Below are positions 1-8,677 of a DNA stretch of 64,000 nt, one piece after another (position 1 is the stretch's first letter; each line of letters opens with the position of its first letter). This DNA comes from Nocardioides plantarum (lineage in GTDB: Bacteria > Actinomycetota > Actinomycetes > Propionibacteriales > Nocardioidaceae), in the NCBI RefSeq assembly GCF_006346395.1, contig NZ_VDMS01000005.1, positions 372,001-436,000 of the forward strand, given 5' to 3'. Under the pieces are notes generated by a model. That model had not been told where the DNA came from. It saw only the letters and a program-made list of their open reading frames with translations, and did not search any database. The position numbers and the translations under genes are program-made.

Positions 1-1503
1 GTGCAGAGCACCACCGTGCTGTCGATGGAGCAGGAGATGCGCCGCGACCTCTACCGGCGGCTGCAGTCGCTGCCGATGTCGTTCCACAGCCGGTGGCCGG
101 CCGGCCAGCTGCTCTCGCGCGCCATCCAGGACCTCAGCTCGATCCGCCGGTTCATGGGCTTCGGGCTGATCTTCCTGGTGGTCAACATCGTCCAGGTCGT
201 CAGCGTCTGCGTGGTGCTGCTCGCGATGTACTGGCCCCTGGGCCTGGTCGTCGCGGCCACCGCGGTGCCGATCATCTGGCTCTGCATGCGCTTCGAGAAG
301 CGCTACGTCGTGATGTCGCGCATCGTGCAGGACCAGCAGGGCGACCTGGCGACCCGGGCCGAGGAGGGCGCCTTCGGCATCCGCGTCATCAAGGCCTTCG
401 GCCGCAGCGAGCACGTCGCCGAGCAGTACGAGGCCGGCGCGCGCGAGCTGCACCGCCGCAGCATGGACAAGGTCAGGCTCTCGTCGCGGTTCTGGACCTT
501 CCTCGAGGTCATCCCCAACCTCGCGGTCTGCGTCGTGCTGCTCCTGGGCGCCATCGGCGTCGGTCGCGGCCAGCTCAGCGTCGGCGAGCTCGTCGCCTTC
601 CTGACCCTGCTCCTCACGCTCGTCTGGCCGGTCTCGGCACTCGGCGTGATCCTGGCGATGGCCCAGGAGGCGATGAGTGCCGCGGCGCGGATCCTCGAGG
701 TCCTCGACACCGAGCCCGCCATCGTCGGCGGCGACGTGCTGATCGGCGAGCCGCGCGGCCACCTGCGCTTCGAGCACGTCGACTTCGCCTTCCCCGACGC
801 CCTCGACGAGCCGGTCCTGCGCGACATCGTGCTCGAGCTCCTGCCCGGCGAGACGATCGCCCTGGTCGGGGCCACCGGCTCCGGCAAGACCGCGCTGACC
901 GCCCTCGTCCCGCGGCTCGAGGACGTCACCGGCGGCCGGGTGACCCTCGACGGCGTCGACCTGCGCGACCTCGACCTCCACCACCTGCGCACGATGGTCG
1001 CCACCGCGTTCGAGGACCCCACGCTGTTCTCCATGAGTGCCCGGGAGAACCTCACGCTCGGTCGGGCCGACGCCACCGACGCCGAGGTCGAGGCCGCCCT
1101 CGACGTGGCGCAGGCCGGGTTCGTCCGCGACCTGCCGTGGGGTCTCGACACCCGCATCGGCGAGCAGGGCATGGCTCTCTCGGGCGGCCAGCGACAGCGC
1201 CTCGCGCTCGCCCGGGCCGTGTTGGCGCGGCCTCAGGTGCTGGTGCTCGACGACACGCTCTCCGCGCTCGACGTCCACACCGAGAAGCTGGTCGAGGACG
1301 CCCTGCGCAGTGTCCTGTCGTCGACCACCGGCCTCGTCGTCGCCCACCGGGCCTCGACCGTGCTGCTCGCCGACCGGGTCGCGCTCCTCCAGGACGGCAC
1401 GATCACCCACGTCGGCGACCACCGCGAGCTGCTCGCCACCGTGCCGGCCTACCGCGAGCTGCTCTCGGCCGACGCCGACCTGCGAGAGGCGGTCTCGTCA
1501 TGA
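1..1503 (+). CDS. ABC exporter subunit, degenerate-site half (5' partial)
   Basis: Membrane-embedded exporter half: transmembrane region then a nucleotide-binding domain. Walker A GATGSGKT is near residue 291, the signature LSGGQ near 393, and Walker B LVLDDTLSALD near 414-424. The catalytic Glu after Walker B is Asp, as in the degenerate-site subunit of heterodimeric exporters (TmrAB, TM287/288). At 500 residues it lacks about 80-100 N-terminal residues of a normal exporter half, so the true start probably lies before the window. The stop overlaps the next start (ATGA), so the two halves are translationally coupled. The substrate cannot be told from sequence. Confidence 0.93.
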   Translation: MQSTTVLSMEQEMRRDLYRRLQSLPMSFHSRWPAGQLLSRAIQDLSSIRRFMGFGLIFLVVNIVQVVSVCVVLLAMYWPLGLVVAATAVPIIWLCMRFEKRYVVMSRIVQDQQGDLATRAEEGAFGIRVIKAFGRSEHVAEQYEAGARELHRRSMDKVRLSSRFWTFLEVIPNLAVCVVLLLGAIGVGRGQLSVGELVAFLTLLLTLVWPVSALGVILAMAQEAMSAAARILEVLDTEPAIVGGDVLIGEPRGHLRFEHVDFAFPDALDEPVLRDIVLELLPGETIALVGATGSGKTALTALVPRLEDVTGGRVTLDGVDLRDLDLHHLRTMVATAFEDPTLFSMSARENLTLGRADATDAEVEAALDVAQAGFVRDLPWGLDTRIGEQGMALSGGQRQRLALARAVLARPQVLVLDDTLSALDVHTEKLVEDALRSVLSSTTGLVVAHRASTVLLADRVALLQDGTITHVGDHRELLATVPAYRELLSADADLREAVSS

Positions 1504-3368
1504 GCATCGACCAACGCCCCAGTGACGAGCTCGCGACCGACGAGCAGGCCGACCGCTCCTGGCGGGGCATCGCCAAGAACGACGAGACCGACCAGATCCA
1601 CACCGCTGACCGGGTCCGCTTCGTCGGCGGCTCGCGGCAGCTGCTGGGCGAGATCCTGCGTCCCTACAAGCGCGCCATCTGGTGGCTGGTCGCGGTCGTC
1701 GTCCTCGAGAACGCCGCCCGTCTGGCGATCCCCTACCTCGTGTCGGTCGGCATCGACCGGGGCATCCCGCCCATCCGCGAGCGCGACGACCTCCAGCCGC
1801 TGCTCGTCGTGGTCGGCCTGGTGCTCGGCGCGACCCTGGTCCAGGCGATCACCCGCCAGCTGTTCCTGCTCCGCTCGGGCCGGATCGGCCAGGACCTGCT
1901 CTACCAGCTGCGGCGGCGGGTGTTCCGGCACTTCCAGCGGCTCAGCCCGGCGTTCCACGACGACTACACCTCGGGCCGCGTGATCTCGCGCCAGACCTCC
2001 GACATCGACGCGATCTACGAGATGCTCGAGTCCGGGTTCGACGGTCTCGTCACGGCGGCCCTCACCCTGGTCGGCACCGCGGTCATCCTGATGTTCCTCG
2101 ACGTCAAGCTCGGGCTGGTGGCGCTCGTGTGCGGGCCGTTCCTCTACCTGGTGACGGCCTGGTTCCGACGCGAGTCGGCACGGGCCTACCGGGTCTCGCG
2201 CGAGAAGGTCGCGCTGCTGATCGTCCACTTCGTGGAGTCGATGGGCGGCATCCGCGCGGTCCAGGCGTTCCGCCGCGAGCCCCGTGACCTCGAGATCTTC
2301 GACGTCGTCAACGACGACAACCGCCAGGCCAACCTGGTCGCGTTCCGTCTGGTCGCCTGGTTCATGCCAGGCGTCAAGCTCATCGGCAACATCACCATCG
2401 CCGTGGTCCTCGTCTACGGCGCCTACCTCGCCGCCGACGGCGAGATCACGGTCGGAGTGCTCGCGGCCTTCCTGCTCTACCTGCGCCGGTTCTTCGAGCC
2501 GATGATGGAGATCTCGCAGTTCCTCAACACGTTCCAGTCCGCGACCGCGGCCCTCGACAAGCTGGCCGACGTGCTCCGCGAGGAGCCGTCCGTGCCCGAG
2601 CCCGATGAGCCGTCGCCGCTCGCCGAGGGGGGCGGCACGCTGACGTTCGACGCCGTCCGGTTCGGCTACCTCGACGACCGTGACGTCATTCCCGGGCTCG
2701 ACCTGACGGTGCCCGCCGGGCAGACCGTGGCGCTCGTCGGCACCACCGGCGCCGGCAAGACGACACTGGCCAAGCTCTGCACCCGGTTCTACGACCCGAC
2801 CGCGGGCCGCATCCTGCTCGACGGCGTCGACCTGCGCGACCTGTCCTCCGACGACCTGCGCTCCTCGGTGGTCATGGTCACCCAGGAGAACTACCTCTTC
2901 ACCGGGTCGGTCGCCGACAACATCCGCTTCGGCCGGCCCAGCGCCTCCGACGCCGAGGTCGAGGCCGCCGCTCGCGCCCTGGGCGCACACGACCTGATCA
3001 TGGCGCTGCCCGACGGCTACGCGACCCAGGTCGCCAACCGCGGCGGACGGCTCAGCGCCGGCCAGCGCCAGCTGGTGGCGTTCGCCCGGGCCTTCCTGGC
3101 CGATCCCGCCGTGCTGATCCTCGACGAGGCGACCTCCTCGCTCGACGTACCGTCCGAGCGCCTGGTGCAGCGCGCGTTGCGCACCGTGCTCGCCGGGCGC
3201 ACCGCGGTGATCATCGCCCACCGCCTGTCGACCGTCGAGATCGCCGACCGGGTGCTGGTGATGGCCCACGGCGAGGTCGTCGAGGACGGCACCCCCGACG
3301 CCCTCGTCGGCTCGGGCGAGGGTCACTTCTCCGACCTGCACCAGGCCTGGCTCGAGTCGCTGGCCTGA
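1500..3368 (+). CDS. ABC exporter subunit, consensus-Walker-B half
   Basis: Full-length exporter half of 622 residues with an N-terminal soluble extension of about 50 residues, a six-helix membrane domain and a C-terminal ATPase domain. Walker A GTTGAGKT is near 414, Walker B LILDEATSSLD carries the catalytic Glu near 543, and the H-loop reads IIAHRLST. The signature motif near 518 is LSAGQ instead of LSGGQ, which complements the Asp-substituted Walker B of the upstream gene. It is expected to pair with that protein as a heterodimer with one active and one degenerate ATP site. The start is chosen at the ATGA overlap with the upstream stop. Confidence 0.95.
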   Translation: MSIDQRPSDELATDEQADRSWRGIAKNDETDQIHTADRVRFVGGSRQLLGEILRPYKRAIWWLVAVVVLENAARLAIPYLVSVGIDRGIPPIRERDDLQPLLVVVGLVLGATLVQAITRQLFLLRSGRIGQDLLYQLRRRVFRHFQRLSPAFHDDYTSGRVISRQTSDIDAIYEMLESGFDGLVTAALTLVGTAVILMFLDVKLGLVALVCGPFLYLVTAWFRRESARAYRVSREKVALLIVHFVESMGGIRAVQAFRREPRDLEIFDVVNDDNRQANLVAFRLVAWFMPGVKLIGNITIAVVLVYGAYLAADGEITVGVLAAFLLYLRRFFEPMMEISQFLNTFQSATAALDKLADVLREEPSVPEPDEPSPLAEGGGTLTFDAVRFGYLDDRDVIPGLDLTVPAGQTVALVGTTGAGKTTLAKLCTRFYDPTAGRILLDGVDLRDLSSDDLRSSVVMVTQENYLFTGSVADNIRFGRPSASDAEVEAAARALGAHDLIMALPDGYATQVANRGGRLSAGQRQLVAFARAFLADPAVLILDEATSSLDVPSERLVQRALRTVLAGRTAVIIAHRLSTVEIADRVLVMAHGEVVEDGTPDALVGSGEGHFSDLHQAWLESLA

Positions 3369-3370
3369 GC

Positions 3371-3742
3371 TCAGGGACGCGGCGGGCCCCCGGGGGCGGT
3401 GCCGGGCCCGGCCTCGGGCGCGGGCTCGAGCCCCGCGAGCAGCGTGTCGCCCTGATCGACGAGGGCGGCGCGCTGCTCGGGGTCCAGGGAGTCCCACTCG
3501 TCGGAGAACCGCTGCGTGAAGGCGGTGGTCAGGTCGACGAACTCGGCGTCGCCGGCCAGGTCGCGCATGCCCGCCCGCCCGGCCAGCACCGCAGCGAGCC
3601 GATCCCCCAGGGGAGTCCCGGCGTAGTGCTCGGCGAGCTGACCGATCCCGTCGCGCAGCGCGACCGCCCCCGCGTCGTCCCCGGCGAACTCGCGGATCGA
3701 GTCGACCGGGTCCGTCGGGTCGACCGGGGCGGGCCGGCTCAT
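3371..3742 (-). CDS. Hypothetical protein, 123 aa
   Basis: Short soluble, acidic, helix-rich protein with a proline/glycine-rich tail (GPGTAPGGPPRP). No family is recognised. The start MSRPAP is chosen because its ATG overlaps the stop of the upstream small gene (ATGA), indicating coupled translation; a longer frame upstream has arginine-rich out-of-frame composition and is not used. It converges with the ABC exporter operon with only 2 bases between them. Confidence 0.7.
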   Translation of the reverse strand: MSRPAPVDPTDPVDSIREFAGDDAGAVALRDGIGQLAEHYAGTPLGDRLAAVLAGRAGMRDLAGDAEFVDLTTAFTQRFSDEWDSLDPEQRAALVDQGDTLLAGLEPAPEAGPGTAPGGPPRP

Positions 3743-3981
3743 GGTGCCGTCAGCCGCGCCTCGAGGCCCGACACGAGCGCGTCCACGGTGAGGTCCCCCT
3801 CGTCGGGGTCGAAGGAGTGCTCGACGTGCACCGTGCCGGCGCCGCGGTCGATGGTCACCAACCAGACGTTGAGGTCGAGCTCGACCGGGTCCGGGGCGGT
3901 GCCGGCCACGGCGTCGAGGATGACGCGCGAACCCGAGGGTCCCTCGTCGCGGAACAGTCGGTCGGTCCAGTCCTGGGTCAT
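3739..3981 (-). CDS. Hypothetical protein, 80 aa
   Basis: Begins MTQDWTDRLF behind a GAGAGGA ribosome-binding site and ends overlapping the start of the following gene. Composition is normal for the genome (acidic, no membrane segment). No family is recognised. Together with the downstream 123-residue protein it forms a two-gene unit whose role is unknown. Confidence 0.7.
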   Translation of the reverse strand: MTQDWTDRLFRDEGPSGSRVILDAVAGTAPDPVELDLNVWLVTIDRGAGTVHVEHSFDPDEGDLTVDALVSGLEARLTAP

Positions 3982-3990
3982 CAGAAGTCC

Positions 3991-4107
3991 TCTCACGGGC
4001 TCGGGAACGCGGTGTTGACGACGCCGTCACGCACGTAGACGGTCGGACGCCTCGGCGACCGATCGATGGCCCCGGCCGAAGGCCACGTGCATCATCTGCA
4101 TGGTCAT
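3991..4107 (-). pseudogene. Possible small frameshifted gene
   Basis: An ATG at 4107 follows an excellent ribosome-binding site (AGGAG, 7 bases away) and opens MTMQMMHVAFGRGHRS, but this frame stops at 4027. The adjacent frame continues with TVYVRDGVVNTAFPSP and a stop just upstream of the next gene. Joined by a one-base shift these give a plausible peptide of about 38-40 residues. A genuine frameshift, a sequencing error or chance are all possible. Confidence 0.3.
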
Positions 4108-4230
4108 GGTGATCTCCTCTCGTCGCCCGTCGAGCCTCCGCACGGTCGGCGTGGTTACACCCGAACCACAGCGACCTGGACCGACGGGCCGCCCGGATCT
4201 CTTGCGTCGTGCCGCGGGCTGACGGGGCTC

Positions 4231-5016
4231 TCAGGCCCGCGCGACCAGGGCCAGCGTCGTGTCGTCGCCCCCGACCTGCGCGGGGCCGCGCACGTCGCGA
4301 GGGAGCCGGGCGCGGATGGCCGAGAGGCCGCCGTCGCGGGCGGTCACGGCCAGCTCACGCCCGACCTCCGACCACCAGGTCTGGGAGTCCGTGCGGGCCT
4401 TGCCGAGGCCGTCGGTGCAGACGTAGGCGAGGCTGATCGGGTCCTTGCGCAGGTCGAGCGTGGCGGTGCGCAGCGACGAGATCGGGTCGTGCTGGCACAG
4501 CGAGGCGGTGAGGACGCCGTCGAGGGACGGGTCCTCGGGCAACGGTCGCCACGCCTCGCCCGACGTCCGGACGGCCACGGTGTCACCGTCGCCGATCTGG
4601 AGCGCGACCAGGAGGTCGGGCGTCGTCGCGACCGCGAGCAGCGTGGTGCCGTAGGGCACGAGGGGTCCGCGTGGGGCCTCGTCGGAGCGAAAGGGGTGGG
4701 CCTCGACGTGCTCCAGCACCGCGCGACGCCAGGCCGTGGCCACGTCGACGGCGACCTCGACGGGGTCGATCGGCTCGGTGCCGCGCAGGGCTGTCTGCAG
4801 GGCGTCGAGGGTCAGCGCGGTCGCGAGGTCGGCGCCGACGTCGCTGCGGAAGTGGGCGTGGTGCCCGTGGCCGTCGGCGACGACCACGATCGCCGCCGTG
4901 CCGTCACCTGCCGCCCAGGTGCGCACGGAGTCCTGGTTGGGCAGGTGCTCGCGCACGTGGAACGAGCCGATCGTCGTCGCCGACGCGACCCCCCACCCGG
5001 CGTTGCTCTCACCCAT
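4231..5016 (-). CDS. PP2C-family serine/threonine phosphatase-like protein
   Basis: 261 residues with PPM/PP2C features: an N-terminal NQDS segment (Asp29), the metal-binding VADGHG at 46-51 followed by an alpha helix, and a C-terminal GGDDTTLALV segment matching the family's last metal-binding Asp region. The predicted activity is metal-dependent dephosphorylation of Ser/Thr phosphoproteins in the cytoplasm; it has no membrane or sensor domain. ATG at 5016 is the only sensible start. It diverges from the SDR gene with a 38-base gap. No kinase partner is seen in the window. Confidence 0.85.
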   Translation of the reverse strand: MGESNAGWGVASATTIGSFHVREHLPNQDSVRTWAAGDGTAAIVVVADGHGHHAHFRSDVGADLATALTLDALQTALRGTEPIDPVEVAVDVATAWRRAVLEHVEAHPFRSDEAPRGPLVPYGTTLLAVATTPDLLVALQIGDGDTVAVRTSGEAWRPLPEDPSLDGVLTASLCQHDPISSLRTATLDLRKDPISLAYVCTDGLGKARTDSQTWWSEVGRELAVTARDGGLSAIRARLPRDVRGPAQVGGDDTTLALVARA

Positions 5017-5054
5017 GGCTCCACCCTGCCAGGCGGTGGGGACATGATCGTCGG

Positions 5055-5903
5055 GTGAGCCTCCTGCTGCAGACCCCTCGCGCCGCCGTACGCCGGCTGC
5101 TCCGCCCGGGGGCCCCGAGCCCGTTGCGCGACCGGGTGGTCCTGGTGACGGGTGCGTCCTCGGGCATCGGCGAGGCGACCTCGCGGCTCGTGGCCGAGCG
5201 GGGCGCGACGGTGCTGCTGGTCGCGCGACGCGCCGAGACCATCGGCTCGCTCGCCGACGAGCTCGTCGCCGCGGGCGGCCGCGCCGCGGCGTACCCCTGC
5301 GACCTGACCGACGGCGACGCCGTCGACGCCCTGGTGGAGCGGGTGCTCGCCGAGCACGGTGGGGTCGACTACCTGGTCAACAACGCGGGTCGCTCGATCC
5401 GCCGCTCGCTGCGCGACAGCCACGACCGGTTCCACGACTTCGAGCGGACCATGGCGATCAACTACTTCGGCCCGGTGCGCCTGACGATGGGGCTGCTGCC
5501 GGCGATGCGCGAGCAGCGGTTCGGTCACGTCGTCAACATCGTGTCGTGGGGCGTGCAGCTCAAGGCGCCGCGTTTCGCGGCCTACCTCGCGTCGAAGTCG
5601 GCCCTCGACACCTGGGCCCGGGTCGCCGCGCGCGAGACCTGGGACGACAACGTCACCTTCACCAACATGCGCTTCGGCGTGGTGCAGACCCCGATGCTCG
5701 CGACGTCGTCGCAGCACTACCGCGGCCTGCCCTCGCTGACGGCCGACCAGGCCGCCGCCCGTGTCGTCCGGGCCCTCGAGGACCGGCCGGTGTCGTGGAA
5801 CATCGCCGCTGGCCGGGCGGGCGACGTGCTCAACCTGGTGGCGCCGCGACTGGCCGACTACGTGATGAGCCGTTCGGCCCGAGCCGGCCGGACGACGACG
5901 TAG
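5055..5903 (+). CDS. SDR family NAD(P)-dependent oxidoreductase
   Basis: 282 residues. A Rossmann fold starts with TGASSGIG at 32-39; NNAG is present and the catalytic YxxxK is Y177/K181 (YLASK), preceded by the expected Ser in NIVSWG. The first 25 residues (arginine-rich, amphipathic) may associate with membrane, as in acyl-lipid-reducing SDRs. The GTG start follows from where the SDR fold begins; the same frame is open far upstream but runs antisense to the phosphatase gene. The substrate is unknown. Confidence 0.9.
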   Translation: MSLLLQTPRAAVRRLLRPGAPSPLRDRVVLVTGASSGIGEATSRLVAERGATVLLVARRAETIGSLADELVAAGGRAAAYPCDLTDGDAVDALVERVLAEHGGVDYLVNNAGRSIRRSLRDSHDRFHDFERTMAINYFGPVRLTMGLLPAMREQRFGHVVNIVSWGVQLKAPRFAAYLASKSALDTWARVAARETWDDNVTFTNMRFGVVQTPMLATSSQHYRGLPSLTADQAAARVVRALEDRPVSWNIAAGRAGDVLNLVAPRLADYVMSRSARAGRTTT

Positions 5904-5913
5904 GGTGCGATCC

Positions 5914-6222
5914 ATGGACGACACCCGCGTGGCCGCGCCGGCAGTGAGCGCCGACGGCCGCTTCTGGTACGACGGCCGGCGCTGGGTGCCGTTCCCGCAG
6001 GTCGGCCCCTCGGCCGGTGCCGTCGCGCGGCGCCTGGTCGACGAGACCGCGCGGTTCCTGGTGGAGCTGCTCGTCGCGGTGTGGGCCGTGCCGCTGGTCA
6101 TGCTGGTCGCGGCGCTCGGCGTGATGTCCGTGACCCCGGACTCCTACGACGCCGTGGCCGCGATCGCCGTCGTCGTGGTGGTGCTCGGCACCCTCTGGCG
6201 GCTCACCCGACCCCGTCGCTGA
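5914..6222 (+). CDS. Small membrane protein, 102 aa
   Basis: Begins MDDTRV and has a short SADGRFWYDGRRWVPFP motif, reminiscent of the Trp-containing 'DGxxWWDGxxW' motifs in actinobacterial membrane proteins (DUF2510-like). Two hydrophobic helices follow in the C-terminal half (about 45-70 and 75-95). It lies 10 bases after the SDR stop and is probably co-transcribed. Function unknown. Confidence 0.75.
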   Translation: MDDTRVAAPAVSADGRFWYDGRRWVPFPQVGPSAGAVARRLVDETARFLVELLVAVWAVPLVMLVAALGVMSVTPDSYDAVAAIAVVVVVLGTLWRLTRPRR

Positions 6223-6285
6223 GGACCGAGCCCAGGTCGAAGCCGTCCGTCGTCCTCCGAGCGGCGCAGGCGACGGCGGGCGACC

Positions 6286-6804
6286 TCACGACAGGCCGGC
6301 CAGTCGGTAGAGCACCAGGCTCCCCGACACCGCGACGTTGAGGCTCGCCCCGCTGCCGACCATCGGGATCTCGACGCACAGGTCGGCGGTCTCGACCAGC
6401 TCGTCGGGCACACCGTGGTGCTCGTGACCCAGCAGGACGACGGTCCGGCCACGGGCGGGCTCCAGGCGCGGCAACGGGAGCGAGCCCTCGGCGAGCTCGA
6501 CGGCGACGACCGTCCAGCCCGCCTCCTGCTGGTCGCGCACCCAGCCGTCCTTGTCGCGGCGTACCCAGTGGACGCAGGGACGTCGCCGACCCAGGGTGTC
6601 ACCCCTGGTCAGCGCCGCCCGGTAGTGCTCGCTGTCAGGCACCGCGAGGCAGGCACCGACCGCGTCGCAGGTGCGCAGCAGGGTGCCGAGGTTGGCGTCG
6701 TACGCCACCCAGAGCGGCGCGAGGACGAGGTGCCCCCAGCAGCGGTGCTGGCGGGGACGCCGGCGGCGCCGCAGGTCGGCGGGCTTCGACTTGACCGGGC
6801 TCAC
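6286..6804 (-). CDS. TrmH/SpoU-family RNA 2'-O-methyltransferase
   Basis: 172 residues, the size of a SpoU domain without an RNA-binding extension. The three SpoU motifs are seen: N-terminal YDANLGTLLRTC near 35-46, VVLLGHEHHGVPDEL at 122-136, and IPMVGSGASLNVAVSGSLVLY at 146-166 forming the AdoMet-binding trefoil knot. It is expected to methylate a ribose 2'-OH of tRNA or rRNA; the target cannot be assigned. An Arg/Lys-rich N-terminus (residues 5-22) may help bind RNA. Confidence 0.9.
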   Translation of the reverse strand: MSPVKSKPADLRRRRRPRQHRCWGHLVLAPLWVAYDANLGTLLRTCDAVGACLAVPDSEHYRAALTRGDTLGRRRPCVHWVRRDKDGWVRDQQEAGWTVVAVELAEGSLPLPRLEPARGRTVVLLGHEHHGVPDELVETADLCVEIPMVGSGASLNVAVSGSLVLYRLAGLS

Positions 6805-6972
6805 CGAAGGGTGGGAGCGGCTCCGGCCGGGCGCAGGGACGAGGACTGAGGGTTCATGCGAGAGCGCCTTTCAGCGGCGGCGCCGGTCCATCGACGAGAC
6901 GCCCAGAGCGAGCGTCGGGACGAGTCTCCCAGGTGTGCGGAACCAACGCACCCGACATCTCGTCCCAGGCCC

Positions 6973-7578
6973 GTGACCCACGCCGTGACGCGCCTCCCTC
7001 GTCTGCTGCTCGCCCTGCTGGCCACCCTGCTCGCCGTCCCGGTCCTGCTCACCTCCACGGCCGGCCCCGCACACGCCTGCTCGTGCGAGCAGCGCAGCAT
7101 TCGGGCCTACGCGACCTCGGCTGACGCGGTCTTCGTCGCGACCATGCTCGAACCCATGGCGGAGGGCTCGACCGGTCTCGTGCGGGCGCGCGCGGCGGTC
7201 GAGCGGGTGTACGCCGGCGACGTCCTCAGCACCGTCACGCTCGAGACCGGCGGCCAGGGCGCGGCCTGCGCTCTGACCGGGCTGGAGGAAGGTCGGACCC
7301 TCCTGTTCTTCGCTTCCGGCCACGGAGCGGCGTTCGGGGTGGGCAGCTGCGACGGGAACAGGGCGGCCGACCGGGCCAGCCTCGCCGAGGTCGAGAAGGT
7401 CCTGGGTGCGGGTCGCGCGCCGACCCACCGCGCCAGGACGGACGACGACGCCGGGCAGGTCGACGACACGGAGCCCGGATGGCTGGAGTCCGGGACGACG
7501 TACGCCGCCGTGCTGGGTGCGGGGGTGCTGCTGGCAGTCGGAGCCTGGTGGCTGCGACGCCTGCGTGTACCGGGCTAG
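6973..7578 (+). CDS. Secreted/membrane-anchored cysteine protein, NTR/TIMP-like
   Basis: 201 residues: signal peptide (hydrophobic stretch about 8-30, cleavage near GPAHA) directly followed by the mature N-terminus CSC, and a C-terminal membrane helix (about 175-192) with Arg-rich cytoplasmic tail. The mature CxC start, DAVFVATM and later Cys residues resemble the netrin/TIMP-like fold of secreted bacterial proteins; this is inferred from pattern only. GTG at 6973 is chosen because it gives a normal signal peptide; GTG 6985 is an alternative. Role at the cell surface unknown. Confidence 0.8.
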   Translation: MTHAVTRLPRLLLALLATLLAVPVLLTSTAGPAHACSCEQRSIRAYATSADAVFVATMLEPMAEGSTGLVRARAAVERVYAGDVLSTVTLETGGQGAACALTGLEEGRTLLFFASGHGAAFGVGSCDGNRAADRASLAEVEKVLGAGRAPTHRARTDDDAGQVDDTEPGWLESGTTYAAVLGAGVLLAVGAWWLRRLRVPG

Positions 7579-8549
7579 CTGGCCTTCTTGGCGGCCGTCT
7601 TCTTCGTGGCCGTCTTCTTCACAGCGGCCTTCTTGGCCGGGGCCTTCTTGGCGGCCACCTTCTTGGCCGGGGCCTTCTTCGCAGCGCTCTTCCTGGCTGG
7701 CTTCTGGTCGGCCTCGCCGTCGTCCTCGTCCGAGCCGTCCGAGTCGTCCGACTCGGCGGCGGCCGGCACCGACTCGCCTCGGGCGGTCTTGGCCGCGGCG
7801 ACCGAGCGCTGCAGGGCCGCGAGCAGGTCGACGACCTCGCCGCCGGTCTTGGTCGAGGTGGGGGTGCGCTTGATCTCGCCGCCCTCGATCTTGGCCTTGA
7901 CGACCTCCTTGACCGCGTCGGCGTAGTCGTCCTCGTAGTCGGAGGAATCGAAGTCGCCCGCCAGGGTCTCGACCAGCATGGTGGCCATCTTGACCTCGGA
8001 GTCCTTGACCTCACCGGTCTCGATCGAGAAGTCGGGGGTGCGGATCTCGTCGGGCCACATCATCGTCTGGAGCACGATCACGTCGTCGCGCACGCGGAGC
8101 ACCGCCACGCTGGTGCGCTGGCGCAGCGCGACCGTGACGACGGCCATCCGGTCGGCGTCCAGCAGGGCCTGGCGCAGCAGCGCGTAGGGCTTGGCGCCGG
8201 ACTTCTCGGGCTCGAGGTAGTAGGACTTCTCGAACAGCATCGGGTCGATCTGGTCGCTCGGCACGAACTTCTCGACCGCGATCTCGCGCGACGACGTCGA
8301 GGGCATCGAGGCCATGTCGTCGTCGGTGAGGATGACCATCTCGCCGTCCTCGGTCTCGTAGCCCTTGGCGATCTCGGAGTAGGGCACCTCCTCGCCGTCG
8401 ATCGAGCAGACGCGCTGGTACTTGATCCGCCCGCCGTCGCTCTCGTGGACCTGTCGGAACGACACGTCGTGGCTCTCGGTCGCGGAGTAGAGCTTCACCG
8501 GGACGCTGACCAGCCCGAAGGAGACCGCGCCCTTCCAGATCGCACGCAT
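7575..8549 (-). CDS. ku: Non-homologous end-joining protein Ku
   Basis: 324 residues beginning MRAIWKGAVSFGLVSVPVKLY, the hallmark bacterial Ku N-terminus, with the conserved core (VCSIDGEEVPYSEIAKGYE) and a Lys/Ala-rich C-terminal tail of PAKK/AAKK repeats over the last 45 residues that binds DNA in actinobacterial Ku proteins. It forms a homodimeric ring on broken DNA ends and recruits LigD. Split LigD genes lie nearby on the opposite strand, so all end-joining parts are within 4.4 kb. Confidence 0.97.
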   Translation of the reverse strand: MRAIWKGAVSFGLVSVPVKLYSATESHDVSFRQVHESDGGRIKYQRVCSIDGEEVPYSEIAKGYETEDGEMVILTDDDMASMPSTSSREIAVEKFVPSDQIDPMLFEKSYYLEPEKSGAKPYALLRQALLDADRMAVVTVALRQRTSVAVLRVRDDVIVLQTMMWPDEIRTPDFSIETGEVKDSEVKMATMLVETLAGDFDSSDYEDDYADAVKEVVKAKIEGGEIKRTPTSTKTGGEVVDLLAALQRSVAAAKTARGESVPAAAESDDSDGSDEDDGEADQKPARKSAAKKAPAKKVAAKKAPAKKAAVKKTATKKTAAKKAS

Positions 8550-8677
8550 GGGGCAGTATCTCCCGCTTCTCCGGGGGGTTGTCCACAGGCGTCGGCACGA
8601 CGGTGGCGGCAGTCGGAGCGAGATCGCAGGCTCTCGTGCATGGCCGAGCCGCGTGCGATGCTGAAGGAGGCGGAAGG

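Noticed and set aside
93..1499. In-frame upstream extension of the second ABC subunit
   Set aside because: The extension is arginine/proline-rich and overlaps the first subunit in another frame; the ABC fold and conserved start lie at 1500.
1449..3497. 682-residue minus-strand open frame opposite the ABC gene
   Set aside because: Typical antisense shadow in high-GC DNA: low-complexity composition and no family features, over a certain coding gene.
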